Of a stretch of DNA of 64,000 nucleotides, positions 46,958-57,227 are shown piece after piece. The stretch is from Acinetobacter proteolyticus. GTDB taxonomy: Bacteria; Pseudomonadota; Gammaproteobacteria; Pseudomonadales; Moraxellaceae. The notes under the pieces were generated by a model. It was not told where the DNA came from and made no database searches. It saw only the letters and a program-made list of their open reading frames with translations. Position 1 is the stretch's first letter. Each line of letters starts with the position of its first letter. The translations under genes were made by a program, and so were the position numbers. The stretch covers positions 124,001 to 188,000 of the forward strand of contig NZ_KB849178.1 of assembly GCF_000367945.1 (NCBI RefSeq). The letters are read 5' to 3'.

Positions 46958-47110
46958 AGCTGCTTCTTTCGTTTTTATCCACCAATGTGGGTAAAAATTA
47001 CGTCTATCTATCACACAAGATGTAGTTACATTTCGCCATCACCTTGTTGAGATATCCAACATCTCTAAAAATGGAAAGACAGACACCCCCATCTGCCTTT
47101 CCAATTCGGT

Positions 47111-49195
47111 TTAATCAGGTAACTTAAAGTCGGTTACCGATTCACGTAATGATTCAGCCATGTTTGCCAACTCAGATACTGAGCGTGCTGTATCAAACGT
47201 TGCAGTTGTGGTTTGTGAAGTAATTTCCTGTACGACATTCATCGTGGTTGCAATATGGCTGGCAGATGCAGACTGAAGTTTTGCTGCATCAGAAATGCTC
47301 GCAATCAGTTTAGCCAAGTCGCCTGATACGGTTTGAATCTCATCCAGTGCAATCCCCGCATCCTTGGCCAAGTTCGCACCACGAACAACCTCGGAAGTGG
47401 TTTGTTCCATCGAAATGACCGCTTCGTTGGTATCAGTTTGAATGGTTTTTACCAGGCTTTCAATCTGCTTGGTTGCTGATGCAGAACGTTCCGCAAGACG
47501 TTGGACTTCATCGGCTACGACCGCGAAACCACGACCTGCTTCACCTGCCATCGATGCTTGGATCGCTGCGTTTAATGCCAAGATGTTGGTTTGGTCGGCA
47601 ATATCGTTAATCAACGAGACAATGTTACCAATCTCTTGTGAAGACTCACCCAAACGTTTAATACGTTTTGATGTTTCTTGGATCTGTTCACGAATGTGAT
47701 CCATACCTTCAATCGAACGGTTTACTACTTGCGCACCATTGGTTGCAATTTGTACCGAACGTTGTGCTACATCAGCAGATTCAGATGCGTTGGCAGATAC
47801 TTGGTCAATCGACAATGCCATTTCGTTCATCGCCGCTGATGCACCTGCAATTTCTTGTGCCTGATGCTCAGAAGCCTCTGCCAACTGGTTGGTAATGCTT
47901 TGAGTATCTTGGGTATAACGTGCAACTTCTTGTGAAGTGTCGGTAATACGAGAAACAAGGTCACGTAACTGGTCAATCGCGAAGTTAATCGAGTCGGCAA
48001 TCGCCCCCGTAAAGTCTTCCGATACCGTCGCATAAGAACGCAAGTCACCGTCCGCTAAGTCGGCAATCTCATCCAGTAAACGTAAAATCGCGTTTTGGTT
48101 ACGGTCATATTCGTCTTGCAGACGCGTTACACGCTCTTTATCAGTATTACTACGTAAAGCAAGTAATTGTAGTGCTGAGAACACCAATAGACCTAATGCA
48201 CCAATCAGGACAATACCCGCAACAACGTTATCCCAACCGCCTTCGGCTTTATTTGATAAATCATTGAGTGAAGTCAAAAGCGCATCAGACTGCGAGAAAA
48301 TTTGTGATGATGCTTGGCGTACGCGAACAATCTGGTTGGCATTTTGTAATACCGTTGCTGCTGCTGATTTCAATACGGCGTCATAATCAGATTTAATGCT
48401 GTCTACAGATTCACGCAATGCTGCTGAACTGATACGGTCTACACCGAGTTCCGAACTACCATTCAGTTGTGCATTTAAATACACACCGAAGGTATCAATA
48501 TCGGCACCGAAGTCATTCGCAGAAACACTTGAGTTGTCCGTACCAACCAATACCGAGTTGATTGAACGTAAAATACGTTCTGCAATGAACACTTGGTTTT
48601 TGGTGATAATTACCTGACTACTCGGCATGTTTTCACGCACCATCTGGTCGACCATCAAGTTATATTCTGCCTGAATCTCAGGAATGGTTTCACTGATCGA
48701 AATGTTGGTATCGTAAAGTTGGTTAATAACTTTTTGTTGCGATGCAATCAGGTCAATATTCTTGGCAACTGTATCCCAAAGACCACTGACCTTCTTGTAC
48801 TCATCAGAGCCTTTCCCATAAACACTTTCAACAGTATCTAGGTTTTCAGCAAACTGCTTCTCTGACTCGACCAGTTTTTTCATGGCTTCTGGTGTACCAG
48901 ATGCAGTTGCTTCAGTCGCTTGACGTGAAATAGTCTGCGATAACAAACGCAATTCACCCAAACTACGGGTCAACTGGTTTGAACGCGGAACGCTCACGAA
49001 TAAGTAAATCAAGAGGATAACTGCAAGGGCCAAAGCAATTAAAGCACGATAGATAATCGGTTTTGATTTCTCAGTTTCACCGAATAAGCGCGAAAACTGG
49101 TCAAGTTGCGTTCGGATATTATCTAAGAACGCCCCACCTTTTTTCAGCCCTGCACTATCGCCATTGCCGTTCTTTTTTTTAAGTTTAAAGCCCAT
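47111..49195 (-). CDS. pilJ: PilJ, methyl-accepting chemotaxis protein for type IV pili
   Basis: A 694-residue MCP-like receptor. An N-terminal helix (about 50-70) and a second membrane segment (about 330-350) bracket a periplasmic sensory domain. A HAMP-like linker follows, then a long coiled coil with the MCP hairpin tip [39 protein letters not shown] near residues 520-560. PilJ signals pilin or surface contact to ChpA through the CheW-like PilI. It lies between pilI and chpA in the usual order. Confidence 0.96.
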   Translation of the reverse strand: MGFKLKKKNGNGDSAGLKKGGAFLDNIRTQLDQFSRLFGETEKSKPIIYRALIALALAVILLIYLFVSVPRSNQLTRSLGELRLLSQTISRQATEATASGTPEAMKKLVESEKQFAENLDTVESVYGKGSDEYKKVSGLWDTVAKNIDLIASQQKVINQLYDTNISISETIPEIQAEYNLMVDQMVRENMPSSQVIITKNQVFIAERILRSINSVLVGTDNSSVSANDFGADIDTFGVYLNAQLNGSSELGVDRISSAALRESVDSIKSDYDAVLKSAAATVLQNANQIVRVRQASSQIFSQSDALLTSLNDLSNKAEGGWDNVVAGIVLIGALGLLVFSALQLLALRSNTDKERVTRLQDEYDRNQNAILRLLDEIADLADGDLRSYATVSEDFTGAIADSINFAIDQLRDLVSRITDTSQEVARYTQDTQSITNQLAEASEHQAQEIAGASAAMNEMALSIDQVSANASESADVAQRSVQIATNGAQVVNRSIEGMDHIREQIQETSKRIKRLGESSQEIGNIVSLINDIADQTNILALNAAIQASMAGEAGRGFAVVADEVQRLAERSASATKQIESLVKTIQTDTNEAVISMEQTTSEVVRGANLAKDAGIALDEIQTVSGDLAKLIASISDAAKLQSASASHIATTMNVVQEITSQTTTATFDTARSVSELANMAESLRESVTDFKLPD

Positions 49196-49241
49196 GTCAG
49201 CTTCTCCCCTGAATACGCGCTTATGTTCCGTAGCGTATAAA

Positions 49242-49778
49242 TTAGTTTATAAATTTTATTGATGCATTCATGTACTGAGGGTTCTTTAATAACCGACTCA
49301 ATAAAAACACATGCCATTGTTGATTATGTTGATGGAAATGACCTTGGCAATAATCTTTCAATTTATTATCCAGCTCATTATTTTGAGAGAAAAAACTCTT
49401 CTTATTAAAGTGTTGAATCCCCAAAACCTGATCGACGACCAACCCCACATAATGGTCTTGATGGCTAATACAAATCACTTTTTGCGTTGGAGAAAACTGA
49501 CTTCGCTGCCCTGAAATAAAGTGTGTTAAATCAGAAACAGAAAGTAGTCGTCCACGAATATTGGCCAAACCTCGCACCCACGCCTGAGTATTTGGTACTG
49601 GTGTATATTTCGGAGGATAGATCACCTCCGAAATTTCCCCTAAAGGCGCAACAAAATATTGCCCTAACATCTCAAATGCGATACCAGACCAACGGCTGAC
49701 TTCATTTTGAGTTGAAGTGTATTGTTTATTGCCTCGCTTGGATAAACGAAGCAACTCGATAAATCCATTTGCTGCCAT
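49242..49778 (-). CDS. pilI: PilI, CheW-like coupling protein
   Basis: A 178-residue CheW-domain protein linking PilJ to ChpA. The CheW-like core lies at about 45-165, with [13 protein letters not shown] and [17 protein letters not shown]. It lies between pilH and pilJ, the usual Pil-Chp position. Confidence 0.92.
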   Translation of the reverse strand: MAANGFIELLRLSKRGNKQYTSTQNEVSRWSGIAFEMLGQYFVAPLGEISEVIYPPKYTPVPNTQAWVRGLANIRGRLLSVSDLTHFISGQRSQFSPTQKVICISHQDHYVGLVVDQVLGIQHFNKKSFFSQNNELDNKLKDYCQGHFHQHNQQWHVFLLSRLLKNPQYMNASIKFIN

Positions 49779-49825
49779 ACCCTATCCCGTATTGAGTAAT
49801 GAGAAGGCTCATCTTGAGCAAAAAA

Positions 49826-50188
49826 TTAACTTAATAATTGTTTAATGACATCAATAAGTTGCTGTTCATCAATCGGCTTAGTTAAATAATCACAAGCCCC
49901 TTGACGCTTACCCCATACACGGTCTGTGGCCTGATCTTTGGTACTGACAATCACAACTGGAATATGCTGTGTGTCCTTACCTTTGCTGATTTGACGCGTT
50001 GCCTGAAAGCCATTCATCCCAGGCATGACCACATCCATCAGTACCAGGTCAGGCAATTCTGCCTGCGCCATGGTCACCCCATCAGCGCCATTGGTTGCTT
50101 CAATAACGTCATAACCGTGTTTCGTTAAAATTTCTCTAAAGCGAAATGTTTCAGTAGGTGAATCATCTACAATAAGTATGCGAGCCAT
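49826..50188 (-). CDS. pilH: PilH response regulator
   Basis: A 120-residue single-domain receiver (CheY-like). The acidic pocket is DDSP near residue 8; the phosphoacceptor aspartate is in LPDLVLMDVVMPGMNGF (about residue 52); conserved Lys is in YLTKPID (about 104). In Pil-Chp, PilH opposes or tunes PilG output on the retraction motor. Encoded right after pilG. Confidence 0.94.
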   Translation of the reverse strand: MARILIVDDSPTETFRFREILTKHGYDVIEATNGADGVTMAQAELPDLVLMDVVMPGMNGFQATRQISKGKDTQHIPVVIVSTKDQATDRVWGKRQGACDYLTKPIDEQQLIDVIKQLLS

Positions 50189-50208
50189 TTTTTCCTCAAT
50201 CTTAAATT

Positions 50209-50592
50209 TTATGCGCTAACATGGTTGCGAATCGCGTTTAACAGCTCATCTTTACTGAATGGCTTGGTTAAATATTCATCCGACCCCACAACACGCCCTT
50301 TCGCCTGATCAAACAAACCGTCTTTGCTTGACAACATAATGACTGGAATATTTTGATAATTTAGAGAATTTTTAATTAATGCACAGGTTTGGTAACCGTC
50401 TAAACGAGGCATCATGATGTCGACAAAAACGATATCTGGATTAGCTTCTGCAATTTTTGATAATGCTTCAAAGCCATCAACCGCTGTAATCACTTCACAA
50501 CCTTCACGTTGCAATAAAGTCTCAGCTGTACGACGAATCGTTTTTGAATCGTCAATCACCATGACCTTCAAATTTTGAAATTTATCTTCCAT
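50209..50592 (-). CDS. pilG: PilG response regulator
   Basis: A 127-residue CheY-like receiver, first gene of the leftward pilGHIJ-chpA-chpC cluster. The phosphoacceptor aspartate is in NPDIVFVDIMMPRLDGY (about residue 58), and the conserved Lys is in YLTKPFSK (about 111). It governs type IV pilus extension and, through adenylate cyclase or FimV-type partners, surface behaviour. The 278 bp upstream to the next gene must hold the operon's promoter. Confidence 0.94.
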   Translation of the reverse strand: MEDKFQNLKVMVIDDSKTIRRTAETLLQREGCEVITAVDGFEALSKIAEANPDIVFVDIMMPRLDGYQTCALIKNSLNYQNIPVIMLSSKDGLFDQAKGRVVGSDEYLTKPFSKDELLNAIRNHVSA

Positions 50593-50870
50593 TTATTGTC
50601 CTGCCCCAATACTCAATACAAATTATGGTTGGTTTAATTTGTTTTATACAGATTAGTTGATATTTTTAACATATCTTTACTTGCATTATCAATGAAGTTT
50701 TTTGAACCAACCTATCAGTTTCGCTTAACAATCATAAACAGTTCACACTTTTGATTAAATTCCTATTTTTTTTGCTGAATAACTATTTTTAAATGTCTAA
50801 ATTAGCACTAATATACAACTGATTATTATTTAAAAATAAGTGATTTAATTAACTTTTTACGGGGAATGTA

Positions 50871-51524
50871 ATGACTGGTTCGTTAAAGTGCGGTTTCCGC
50901 ATTGGTCACTTTACAACGATTACTCGTAGTTACATTTGTTCATTTTTTCTATTGCTATTTGTCAGCCATTCTAGCCTTGCAGCAACTGAACAAGTTAAAC
51001 CTGTTTGGTATCGTTATTATGACAAAAACGGCGTTGCCAATGTCAGTACCTCCGTCACCCCAGAACATATCAGGCATGGCTATGAAGCACTTGATCGGAA
51101 CATGCAAGTGATCAAACGCAATCGTGCTTATAATGCTGCTGCCGATGTTCAACAATCGGCTCAACGCGAATCTCTAGCACGTCGTCGTGAACAAGATCTC
51201 AGACTCAAACGCGCCTATGGCAGTCCACAAATCGCAGCAGCAAAACGCGATCAAATTTTAGCAAACCTGAAAAAACAGCTGAATTATCAACAAGAACAAT
51301 TACAGCAATTACAAAAGGATAAGATTGGTTTTAAACGCCAAGAAATGGAATATCACCGCAAAGGTGAAATGCTGCCTACCCAGCTTAAAAGCAATCTGGA
51401 AAATAATGCTCAAAATATCGAGAATGTTAAGAAAACTGTTGAAAGCCTACGTAATGCCTACCATAAGACCGAAGTTGAATATAGCGATATTATCAATCGC
51501 TTAAATGCACTCGGCTCGACTTGA
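50871..51524 (+). CDS. DUF4124-like exported protein with a coiled coil
   Basis: A 217-residue exported protein. Signal region RSYICSFFLLLFVSHSSLA is followed by the DUF4124-like WYRYYDKNGVANVSTSVTPE (about 40-60). A long charged coiled coil (about 85-210) includes RREQDLRLKRAYGSP and KKQLNYQQEQLQQLQ. GGGGA stands upstream of ATG 50871. Function unknown. Confidence 0.7.
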   Translation: MTGSLKCGFRIGHFTTITRSYICSFFLLLFVSHSSLAATEQVKPVWYRYYDKNGVANVSTSVTPEHIRHGYEALDRNMQVIKRNRAYNAAADVQQSAQRESLARRREQDLRLKRAYGSPQIAAAKRDQILANLKKQLNYQQEQLQQLQKDKIGFKRQEMEYHRKGEMLPTQLKSNLENNAQNIENVKKTVESLRNAYHKTEVEYSDIINRLNALGST

Positions 51525-51721
51525 GTCCTGAATATGCAATAAACCGCTGATCGCCTCGACATTAATCTTTAAACAATTCCAATATTTAAGCGTATGCCTG
51601 TACTTTATACTGCGCCAAATTGAATGATTCATGTCATAATGCCCATTGCTCAAAACTGAGCTGATTATTTTTGCTCATTGATAGCACTTTTTAAATAACA
51701 CTTAACTTTAGGACAGTTTCC

Positions 51722-53437
51722 ATGCGCGCAAGCCGCTTTTTATTTGCAACGTTAAGAGAAACCCCAAATGATGCTGAAGTGATTTCACACCAGCTCATGC
51801 TACGTGCGGGGATGATTCGTAAACTCGCTTCTGGCTTATACTCTTGGTTGCCCATGGGAACGCGCGTTTTAAAGAAAGTGGATGCCATTGTTCGTGAAGA
51901 AATGAACCGTTCAGGTGCATTAGAAGTCTTCATGCCAGTGACCCAACCAGCTTCGCTTTGGGAAGAATCGGGTCGTTTTGAACAATACGGCCCAGAACTA
52001 TTACGCTTTAAAGATCGTCATGACAATCCATTCGTGTTAGGTCCAACTCACGAAGAAGTGATTACCGACTTGGCGCGCAATGAACTCAAGAGCTATAAAC
52101 AGCTCCCTTTGAATTTCTATCAAATTCAAACCAAATTCCGCGATGAAATTCGTCCACGTTTCGGTGTAATGCGCTCGCGTGAATTCATCATGAAAGATGC
52201 TTATTCGTTCCATGCGGATCAAGCCTCATTACAAGAAACCTATGATGTGATGTACGACACCTATAGCCGTATCTTCACCCGTCTAGGTTTGGACTTCCGT
52301 CCAGTACAAGCAGATACCGGTTCAATTGGGGGTTCAGCTTCACATGAATTCCACGTGCTTGCATCAAGTGGTGAAGATGACATCGCCTTCTCAACTGAAT
52401 CTGACTTTGCCGCCAATGTTGAAATGGCCGAAGCACTGTTAGTGGGTGAGCGTGCTGCAGCAACTCAAGCATTTACGCTAGTCGATACACCGAATCAAAA
52501 AACCATTGCGGATGTTTGCCAGTTCCTCAATACCGATGCGAAACAGTCTGTTAAAGCATTATTGGTACAAGGCCTAACTGACGACAAGGGTAATACACCC
52601 GTTGTTGCCTTGTTCCTTCGTGGTGACCATGAACTCAATGATATTAAAGCTGAAAAGCATCCATTGATTGCAGCACCTTTAGCATTTGCGACTGAGCAGC
52701 AATTGCAACAGCATGGCTTAACAGCAGGTTTCTGCGGACCACAAGGTTTAGTCGAAAAAGGCTTAACCGTGATTGTAGACCGTGCAGCATCGGTATTGTC
52801 TGACTTCGTTGCGGGTGCAAATGAGGTAGACAAGCATGCAACTGGAGTTAACTGGGACCGTGATGCCAAATTCACAGAAGTATTTGACCTGCGTAATGTG
52901 GTTGAAGGCGACCCATCTCCAGATGGTAAAGGCACCATCCAAATTAAACGTGGGATCGAAGTCGGCCATATCTTCCAACTCGGCACTAAATACTCAGAAG
53001 CGTTGGGCTGTAAGGTTCTTGGTGAAGATGGTAAACCATTTACCGTCACCATGGGGTGTTACGGAATTGGTGTAACACGTGTAGTCGCTGCGGCAATTGA
53101 ACAAAACTTTGATGAGAAAGGCATTATCTGGCCACAAGCCATTGCTCCTTTTGAAGTTGCGATTGTGCCAATGAATGCACATAAATCACCACGTACGCTT
53201 GAAGCAGCAGAAGCACTCTATGCTGAGTTACAAGCACAAGGTTATGATGTCTTACTAGACGACCGTAACGAACGCCCAGGCGTGAAATTCTCTGATCTAG
53301 AATTGATGGGAATTCCACATCGTATCGTAATTGGTGAAAAAGGTTTGGATGCTGGTACTTTCGAGTACAAAGGTCGTCGTGATGCTGAATCAAGTAATCT
53401 CAATAAAGCAGAATTATTAGCAAAACTTGTTCGCTAA
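51722..53437 (+). CDS. proS: Prolyl-tRNA synthetase
   Basis: A 571-residue class II prolyl-tRNA synthetase of the bacterial type, charging tRNA-Pro in the cytoplasm. Motif 2 ([21 protein letters not shown]) and motif 3 ([13 protein letters not shown]) of the catalytic core are present. The YbaK-like editing insertion lies at about 230-385, with [14 protein letters not shown]. The anticodon-binding domain is C-terminal ([22 protein letters not shown]). Family length. A strong terminator shared with yegP follows. Confidence 0.97.
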   Translation: MRASRFLFATLRETPNDAEVISHQLMLRAGMIRKLASGLYSWLPMGTRVLKKVDAIVREEMNRSGALEVFMPVTQPASLWEESGRFEQYGPELLRFKDRHDNPFVLGPTHEEVITDLARNELKSYKQLPLNFYQIQTKFRDEIRPRFGVMRSREFIMKDAYSFHADQASLQETYDVMYDTYSRIFTRLGLDFRPVQADTGSIGGSASHEFHVLASSGEDDIAFSTESDFAANVEMAEALLVGERAAATQAFTLVDTPNQKTIADVCQFLNTDAKQSVKALLVQGLTDDKGNTPVVALFLRGDHELNDIKAEKHPLIAAPLAFATEQQLQQHGLTAGFCGPQGLVEKGLTVIVDRAASVLSDFVAGANEVDKHATGVNWDRDAKFTEVFDLRNVVEGDPSPDGKGTIQIKRGIEVGHIFQLGTKYSEALGCKVLGEDGKPFTVTMGCYGIGVTRVVAAAIEQNFDEKGIIWPQAIAPFEVAIVPMNAHKSPRTLEAAEALYAELQAQGYDVLLDDRNERPGVKFSDLELMGIPHRIVIGEKGLDAGTFEYKGRRDAESSNLNKAELLAKLVR

Positions 53438-53453
53438 TCTAAATTCTAAACAT

Positions 53454-53484
53454 AAAAAAGCCGTTTCCATGAAACGGCTTTTTT
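53454..53484. terminator. Bidirectional terminator between proS and yegP
   Basis: The stem GCCGTTTC / GAAACGGC (53460-53467 with 53471-53478) has a 3-nt loop flanked by A6 and T6 runs, usable from both convergent genes. Confidence 0.92.
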
Positions 53485-53491
53485 ATTGAGC

Positions 53492-53827
53492 TTAAGCAGT
53501 TAAATCTTTAATGGTTTCTGATGGGCCATTCTTTTTCACAGACTCAATTCCCTTATCACGAGACTGTTCGCTTGCATACAGTTGACTGGTTCCAATCACC
53601 TGATGATTTGCAGCCTTTAAATTAAAATAGGCTTTTTCATTCTTCGAGGTTAAACGTTCATAACGCCCATCATCTGGACTATTTTTTTGTACCGATGCAA
53701 TCCCATTCAAGGCCGCAGCTTTGGTTTTATACAACTCACTATTCAGTACAGGCTCGCCATTTCCTGCTTTTAACACAAAACGATATTGCCCATCACTTGC
53801 TTGACTGACTTCGAACCATCCTGCCAT
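53492..53827 (-). CDS. yegP: YegP-like DUF1508 tandem repeat protein
   Basis: A 111-residue protein with two DUF1508 repeats (about 1-50 and 55-105). Each has a G/A-x-N-G-x-x-x-L-S/T-S-E-x-Y-x-x-x-x-A-x-x-x-G-I-x-S-V-x-x-N pattern, for example SELYKTKAAALNGIASVQKN. The function is not established. Confidence 0.9.
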   Translation of the reverse strand: MAGWFEVSQASDGQYRFVLKAGNGEPVLNSELYKTKAAALNGIASVQKNSPDDGRYERLTSKNEKAYFNLKAANHQVIGTSQLYASEQSRDKGIESVKKNGPSETIKDLTA

Positions 53828-53945
53828 AAGGACCTCTATTATTGGAGTTAGTGTTGTTGGTTATCTCATCCAATATAGATCAGCAATTGCCGTTTAAGAA
53901 GATTAAATTTTGTTCGCTTTTGGTAATTTTTGTAATGAATAAAAA

Positions 53946-53963
53946 GGAGCACTTTCATGCTCC
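53946..53963 (-). terminator. Terminator of the YjdM-like gene
   Basis: The stem GGAGCA / TGCTCC with a 6-nt centre follows an A-run on the plus strand, giving a U-run leftward just after the yjdM stop codon. Confidence 0.6.
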
Positions 53964-53978
53964 CCTATCACCCATCGT

Positions 53979-54323
53979 TTAAACTTTTTTCACAAACTCT
54001 GACTTCAACTTCATGGCACCGACGCCATCAATTTTACAATCAATGTTATGACCATCACTTGCATCAGGAACTAAGCGAATGCTTTTGACTTTTGTTCCAA
54101 CCTTCACCACGGAAGATGAACCTTTAATTTTTAGATCTTTCACAACCGTTACGCTATCACCATCAGCCAACACATTTCCATTGGCATCTTTAATGATGTC
54201 CTGTAATTCTGAAGCTACTACTTCCCCTTCCTTCCATTCATGTGAACATTCAGGACAAATCAATAAATCGCCATCTTGGTAAGTATATTCTGATTGGCAT
54301 TGTGGGCAATTTGGAAAAGACAT
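53979..54323 (-). CDS. yjdM: YjdM/PhnA-like zinc-ribbon protein
   Basis: A 114-residue protein of the YjdM (PhnA) family. The N-terminal zinc ribbon holds two CxxC pairs (CPQCQ near residue 6 and CPECSHEW near residue 23). The C-terminal domain contains [19 protein letters not shown]. Historically linked to alkylphosphonate uptake, but its biochemistry is unclear. Encoded alone with its own terminator. Confidence 0.88.
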   Translation of the reverse strand: MSFPNCPQCQSEYTYQDGDLLICPECSHEWKEGEVVASELQDIIKDANGNVLADGDSVTVVKDLKIKGSSSVVKVGTKVKSIRLVPDASDGHNIDCKIDGVGAMKLKSEFVKKV

Positions 54324-54375
54324 AAAAGAAACTCAAAACGGCTATTATGATGGATAGACGCTGTTTTTCAAAATT

Positions 54376-54732
54376 TTAGGCTTGAATCGCTTTGCCAAGC
54401 AAATAATTCTTCAATACCAAGGCATGATTCAGTTGAGGATCTTTGGCTGCATAAATCAGTGTCAATTGCTGTTGCGCCGCCATTTCTCTAAGTTCATTGA
54501 CATGTGGATTTTCAGATAGCTCTTGATAATAACCTTGCTGAAAACTGAGCCAATGTTCAGCCTTGTGGCAAAAAGACTGACGCAATTCCGTTGACGGTGC
54601 AATCTCCTTCAACCATAAGTCTAAATGCGCATGCTCTTTGGAAATCCCTCTTGGCCATAAGCGATCAACCAAGATACGCTTTCCATCGGTGACGGCGACA
54701 GGGTCATAAATACGTTTAATCTCGATTTGCAT
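54376..54732 (-). CDS. DUF488-family protein
   Basis: A 118-residue DUF488 protein. DGKRILVDRLWPRGISKEHA near residue 20, LWLKEIAPS, and the C-terminal LTLIYAAKDPQLNHALVL motif define the family. Function unknown. It is followed closely upstream by the DUF2004-like gene on the same strand. Confidence 0.85.
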   Translation of the reverse strand: MQIEIKRIYDPVAVTDGKRILVDRLWPRGISKEHAHLDLWLKEIAPSTELRQSFCHKAEHWLSFQQGYYQELSENPHVNELREMAAQQQLTLIYAAKDPQLNHALVLKNYLLGKAIQA

Positions 54733-54753
54733 ACTCAGACCTTCAGGTTAGAC

Positions 54754-55092
54754 TTAACTTTCCATTGCGATATCAATCACCTGCCCTTTGGAATCAAAGC
54801 TGACACAAATCACATAATTGGTGATTCCATCGGGCAAGGTAAAATCAAGCATGTCATGTGTCGCTAAACCCTCATTTTCCCATTGATGGTCAAGCACCAA
54901 AAGCGACAATACCTGCAACGGCGTTGGGGTCGATGTCCCAAAGTGTTTTTGCCAATATGCAGATTCAATCTCCTCAAGGTGATGTTGGATAAATAACTCC
55001 ACACTGTCTTCGGCCTGTTGGTTTTCTAAAGCTTCCTGCATTGCATGACGTGCAAGCTGTTCACGGCGCTCAACAATTGCTTGTTCTGACAT
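54754..55092 (-). CDS. DUF2004-like protein
   Basis: A 112-residue soluble protein. The C-terminal DMLDFTLPDGITNYVICVSFDSKGQVIDIAMES matches the DUF2004 pattern that I recall. ATG 55092 is chosen, preceded by GGGGG; an in-frame ATG at 55113 or 55110 and TTG 55149 are alternatives. It starts just after the end of the SRPBCC gene, suggesting coupling. Confidence 0.65.
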   Translation of the reverse strand: MSEQAIVERREQLARHAMQEALENQQAEDSVELFIQHHLEEIESAYWQKHFGTSTPTPLQVLSLLVLDHQWENEGLATHDMLDFTLPDGITNYVICVSFDSKGQVIDIAMES

Positions 55093-55149
55093 AGCATCCC
55101 CCGATGTCATCATCATAAACTGTAATTCTAAACTGATTGTTTTGTTCAA

Positions 55150-55596
55150 TTACTGATCCGGAATCTCAGCCTGTACCAATAAGCCAAGCAGATACAATGA
55201 TTCTTGCCAGCCTAGATAGCAAGCTTCAACAGGAATCACGTCTGGTATGCCTTCTTGAGTAATATGGATTTCAGTACCGACCAATACTTGTTTTAATTGA
55301 ATCGTCACCTGAATCTCACCTGGCAGATTCGGGTCATCAAAACGATCGGTATAACGCAAGCTTTCATTGGGAACCAGTTCTATATAGGTTCCACCAAAAG
55401 AATGCGAGCGTCCCGTTGAGAAATTGGTAAATGACATTTTATAGCTCCCCCCCTCTTGCGGATCAAGGTGATGGACTTTTGCTGTGAATCCATGCGGTGG
55501 TAACCATTTTACCAAGGCATCAGGATCTAAAAAGGCTTTAAAAACCCGAGCAGGTGGCGCATTCAATACGCGATGTAATTTTACTGTACCCGTCAT
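55150..55596 (-). CDS. SRPBCC-family (AHSA1-like) protein
   Basis: A 148-residue protein of the START/Bet v1-like superfamily. The N-terminal VLNAPPARVFKAFLDPDALVKWLPP and the WQESLYLLGLLVQAEI C-terminus are typical of AHSA1-type proteins. These bind small hydrophobic ligands or act as cochaperones; the ligand is unknown. DUF488, DUF2004-like and SRPBCC genes run leftward together in this order. Confidence 0.9.
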   Translation of the reverse strand: MTGTVKLHRVLNAPPARVFKAFLDPDALVKWLPPHGFTAKVHHLDPQEGGSYKMSFTNFSTGRSHSFGGTYIELVPNESLRYTDRFDDPNLPGEIQVTIQLKQVLVGTEIHITQEGIPDVIPVEACYLGWQESLYLLGLLVQAEIPDQ

Positions 55597-55784
55597 TATT
55601 ATTCTCCAATCTTACGATTCTTTTGTTGGATCGATTTATCATAGCGATTTGGTGTACAAATGCTATGCCTTTAATCTCTCATTTGAGCACGATTATCGAG
55701 AATCTAAAGCTGCTTTTTTGTGAAAAATGGCGCAAAATAACAATCCATATTTTCGTGATTAGAATGCAGATTTAGGATTGATCT

Positions 55785-56507
55785 ATGAGTCAGCTTGCTT
55801 TTACTGCTTTTAGCTTAAATGGTGTTGATGCACAGAAATTTTTACAAGGTCAGTTGACCGTGCATGTAGAGCGTATACCTGAAAATGAAAGTCGCTATAC
55901 CGCTATTTGTGATTTAAAAGGACGTATTCATTTTGGTTTATGGATTAAAAGACTCAGCTCTGAGAGTTTTGAACTTGTGACCACGCAAGACCAAGCCGAA
56001 GAATTTGCTAAGCACATTAAAAAGTTTGGTGCCTTCTCTAAAATGAAGTTAGAACAAATTGGTCCTGTTTTCCCAACAGTAAATGGCATTCAAACCGAAT
56101 TTTCATCAGTAGAAAGTGATATCGGCACTTGGCAAGTACAAGCCATTCAATCGGGTCAGGCATGGATTAGCCAAACAACAGAGCATTTATTTCAACCACA
56201 GGAATTACGATTACATCAACGTGATGGCGTACATTTTGATAAAGGCTGTTACCTAGGTCAGGAAATTGTGGCGCGCCTGTGGTTTAAAGCAAAGCCGAAG
56301 CATTGGTTACATCTTATTCAAGCCAAAGGTGATCTGCCTGCGCCAGCAACTCAGCTCAGCAAAGATATTGAGGTGGTGAATAGTGTTGCATTTGAAGAAG
56401 GCTATTTAGCCCTAGTCATTGCAAAACCCGCTGCATTAGAAGAGCTCGGTGTGACCGTTTTGGATCTACCAGATGTACTGAATGGTGATGTGGCAAGACC
56501 AAGCTAA
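55785..56507 (+). CDS. ygfZ: YgfZ-family folate-dependent iron-sulfur assembly protein
   Basis: A 240-residue protein of the YgfZ/GcvT-like fold, needed for maturation and repair of some iron-sulfur enzymes and binding tetrahydrofolate. The diagnostic KGCYLGQEIVAR motif, with the essential cysteine, lies near residues 161-172. It has the length typical of short YgfZ proteins. A long hairpin terminator candidate follows at 56543-56594. Confidence 0.93.
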   Translation: MSQLAFTAFSLNGVDAQKFLQGQLTVHVERIPENESRYTAICDLKGRIHFGLWIKRLSSESFELVTTQDQAEEFAKHIKKFGAFSKMKLEQIGPVFPTVNGIQTEFSSVESDIGTWQVQAIQSGQAWISQTTEHLFQPQELRLHQRDGVHFDKGCYLGQEIVARLWFKAKPKHWLHLIQAKGDLPAPATQLSKDIEVVNSVAFEEGYLALVIAKPAALEELGVTVLDLPDVLNGDVARPS

Positions 56508-56542
56508 ATACTTGTAAAAATCAGGCTTTGATTTTTATATTG

Positions 56543-56594
56543 AAAACTCATGTGTTATCGCGCCTGCTGAACCCGATCAACTCATGAGTTTTTT
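56543..56594 (+). terminator. Terminator candidate after ygfZ
   Basis: A perfect 10-bp stem (AAAACTCATG at 56543-56552, CATGAGTTTT at 56583-56592) encloses a 30-nt loop and is followed by T-rich sequence. The next small gene starts 4 bp later. Confidence 0.6.
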
Positions 56595-56597
56595 AAT

Positions 56598-56777
56598 ATG
56601 GGTGATGTTGCACAACAACGTAATCGAGCATGGCGACATAAACAAAAATTTCTATTTCGTGGTCGAGACTGTAGGTATAACCCTCTGTGTTGGAAGCCTC
56701 CTAAACGATGGAAATATCTATGTTCACAACAAGATAAACTTTCACGTGCCAGACAATTAAGAATTGATATCCTCTAA
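56598..56777 (+). CDS. Small basic protein of unknown function (possible)
   Basis: A possible 59-residue protein, strongly basic and rich in R, K and W (for example RAWRHKQKFLFRGRDCRYN and WKPPKRWKYLCSQQDK). Its residues look protein-like, but there is no good ribosome-binding site; GAG lies about 9 nt upstream inside the ygfZ hairpin. It sits between ygfZ and the phosphatase-like gene. Family not recognised; it could be a non-coding stretch. Confidence 0.4.
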   Translation: MGDVAQQRNRAWRHKQKFLFRGRDCRYNPLCWKPPKRWKYLCSQQDKLSRARQLRIDIL

Positions 56778-56832
56778 TTTCCAAAGCAAAATATTGACAT
56801 GATGCTCATTTTAATTACTGGATTTTTTAACC

Positions 56833-57153
56833 CTGAATACCCTGTTTATTTGCAGTCGCAATCAATGGCGCAGTCCTACAGCCGAACGTATTTTCGCTCA
56901 AGGGTACGGTCTACGTACCCGTTCAGCGGGAACCAGCCGTCACGCCAAACATACTCTCTCTTTAAAGGATATTGCTTGGGCGGAACAAATCTTTGTGATG
57001 GAATCTCGACACAAACAACAGATCAAAGAACAGTTTTCCAAACAACTCATGCATAAGCAAGTGTTCGTGCTCGATATTCCCGATGACTATCACTATATGG
57101 ACCCAGAACTGATTGAATTACTTCAATTGGCAATGCAGCCTTATTTGGAGTAA
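56833..57153 (+). CDS. Low-molecular-weight protein tyrosine phosphatase-like protein, no normal start codon
   Basis: The frame ending in the TAA at 57151 encodes NTLFICSRNQWRSPTAERIF and continues to a complete C-terminus. It holds the phosphatase P-loop CSRNQWRS (C-x5-R-S). Downstream are SAGTSRHAKHTLSLKD, IFVMESRHKQQIK and the DIPDDYHYMDPELIELL motif. It fits the short low-molecular-weight phosphatase family of Acinetobacter and other gammaproteobacteria. No ATG, GTG or TTG precedes the motif in this frame; the in-frame stop upstream is at 56812. The only candidate is the rare CTG at 56833. Deleting one T of the T6 tract at 56824-56829 would fuse it to ATG 56799 or 56802. It may be a broken gene. 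Confidence 0.6.
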   Translation: MNTLFICSRNQWRSPTAERIFAQGYGLRTRSAGTSRHAKHTLSLKDIAWAEQIFVMESRHKQQIKEQFSKQLMHKQVFVLDIPDDYHYMDPELIELLQLAMQPYLE

Positions 57154-57227
57154 AGTTTGGGTTAAATTCTTGTCGAAAGCGCAAATCAACGTTATTGTTC
57201 CTTTATTCTCAACACAACCGATTCCTC

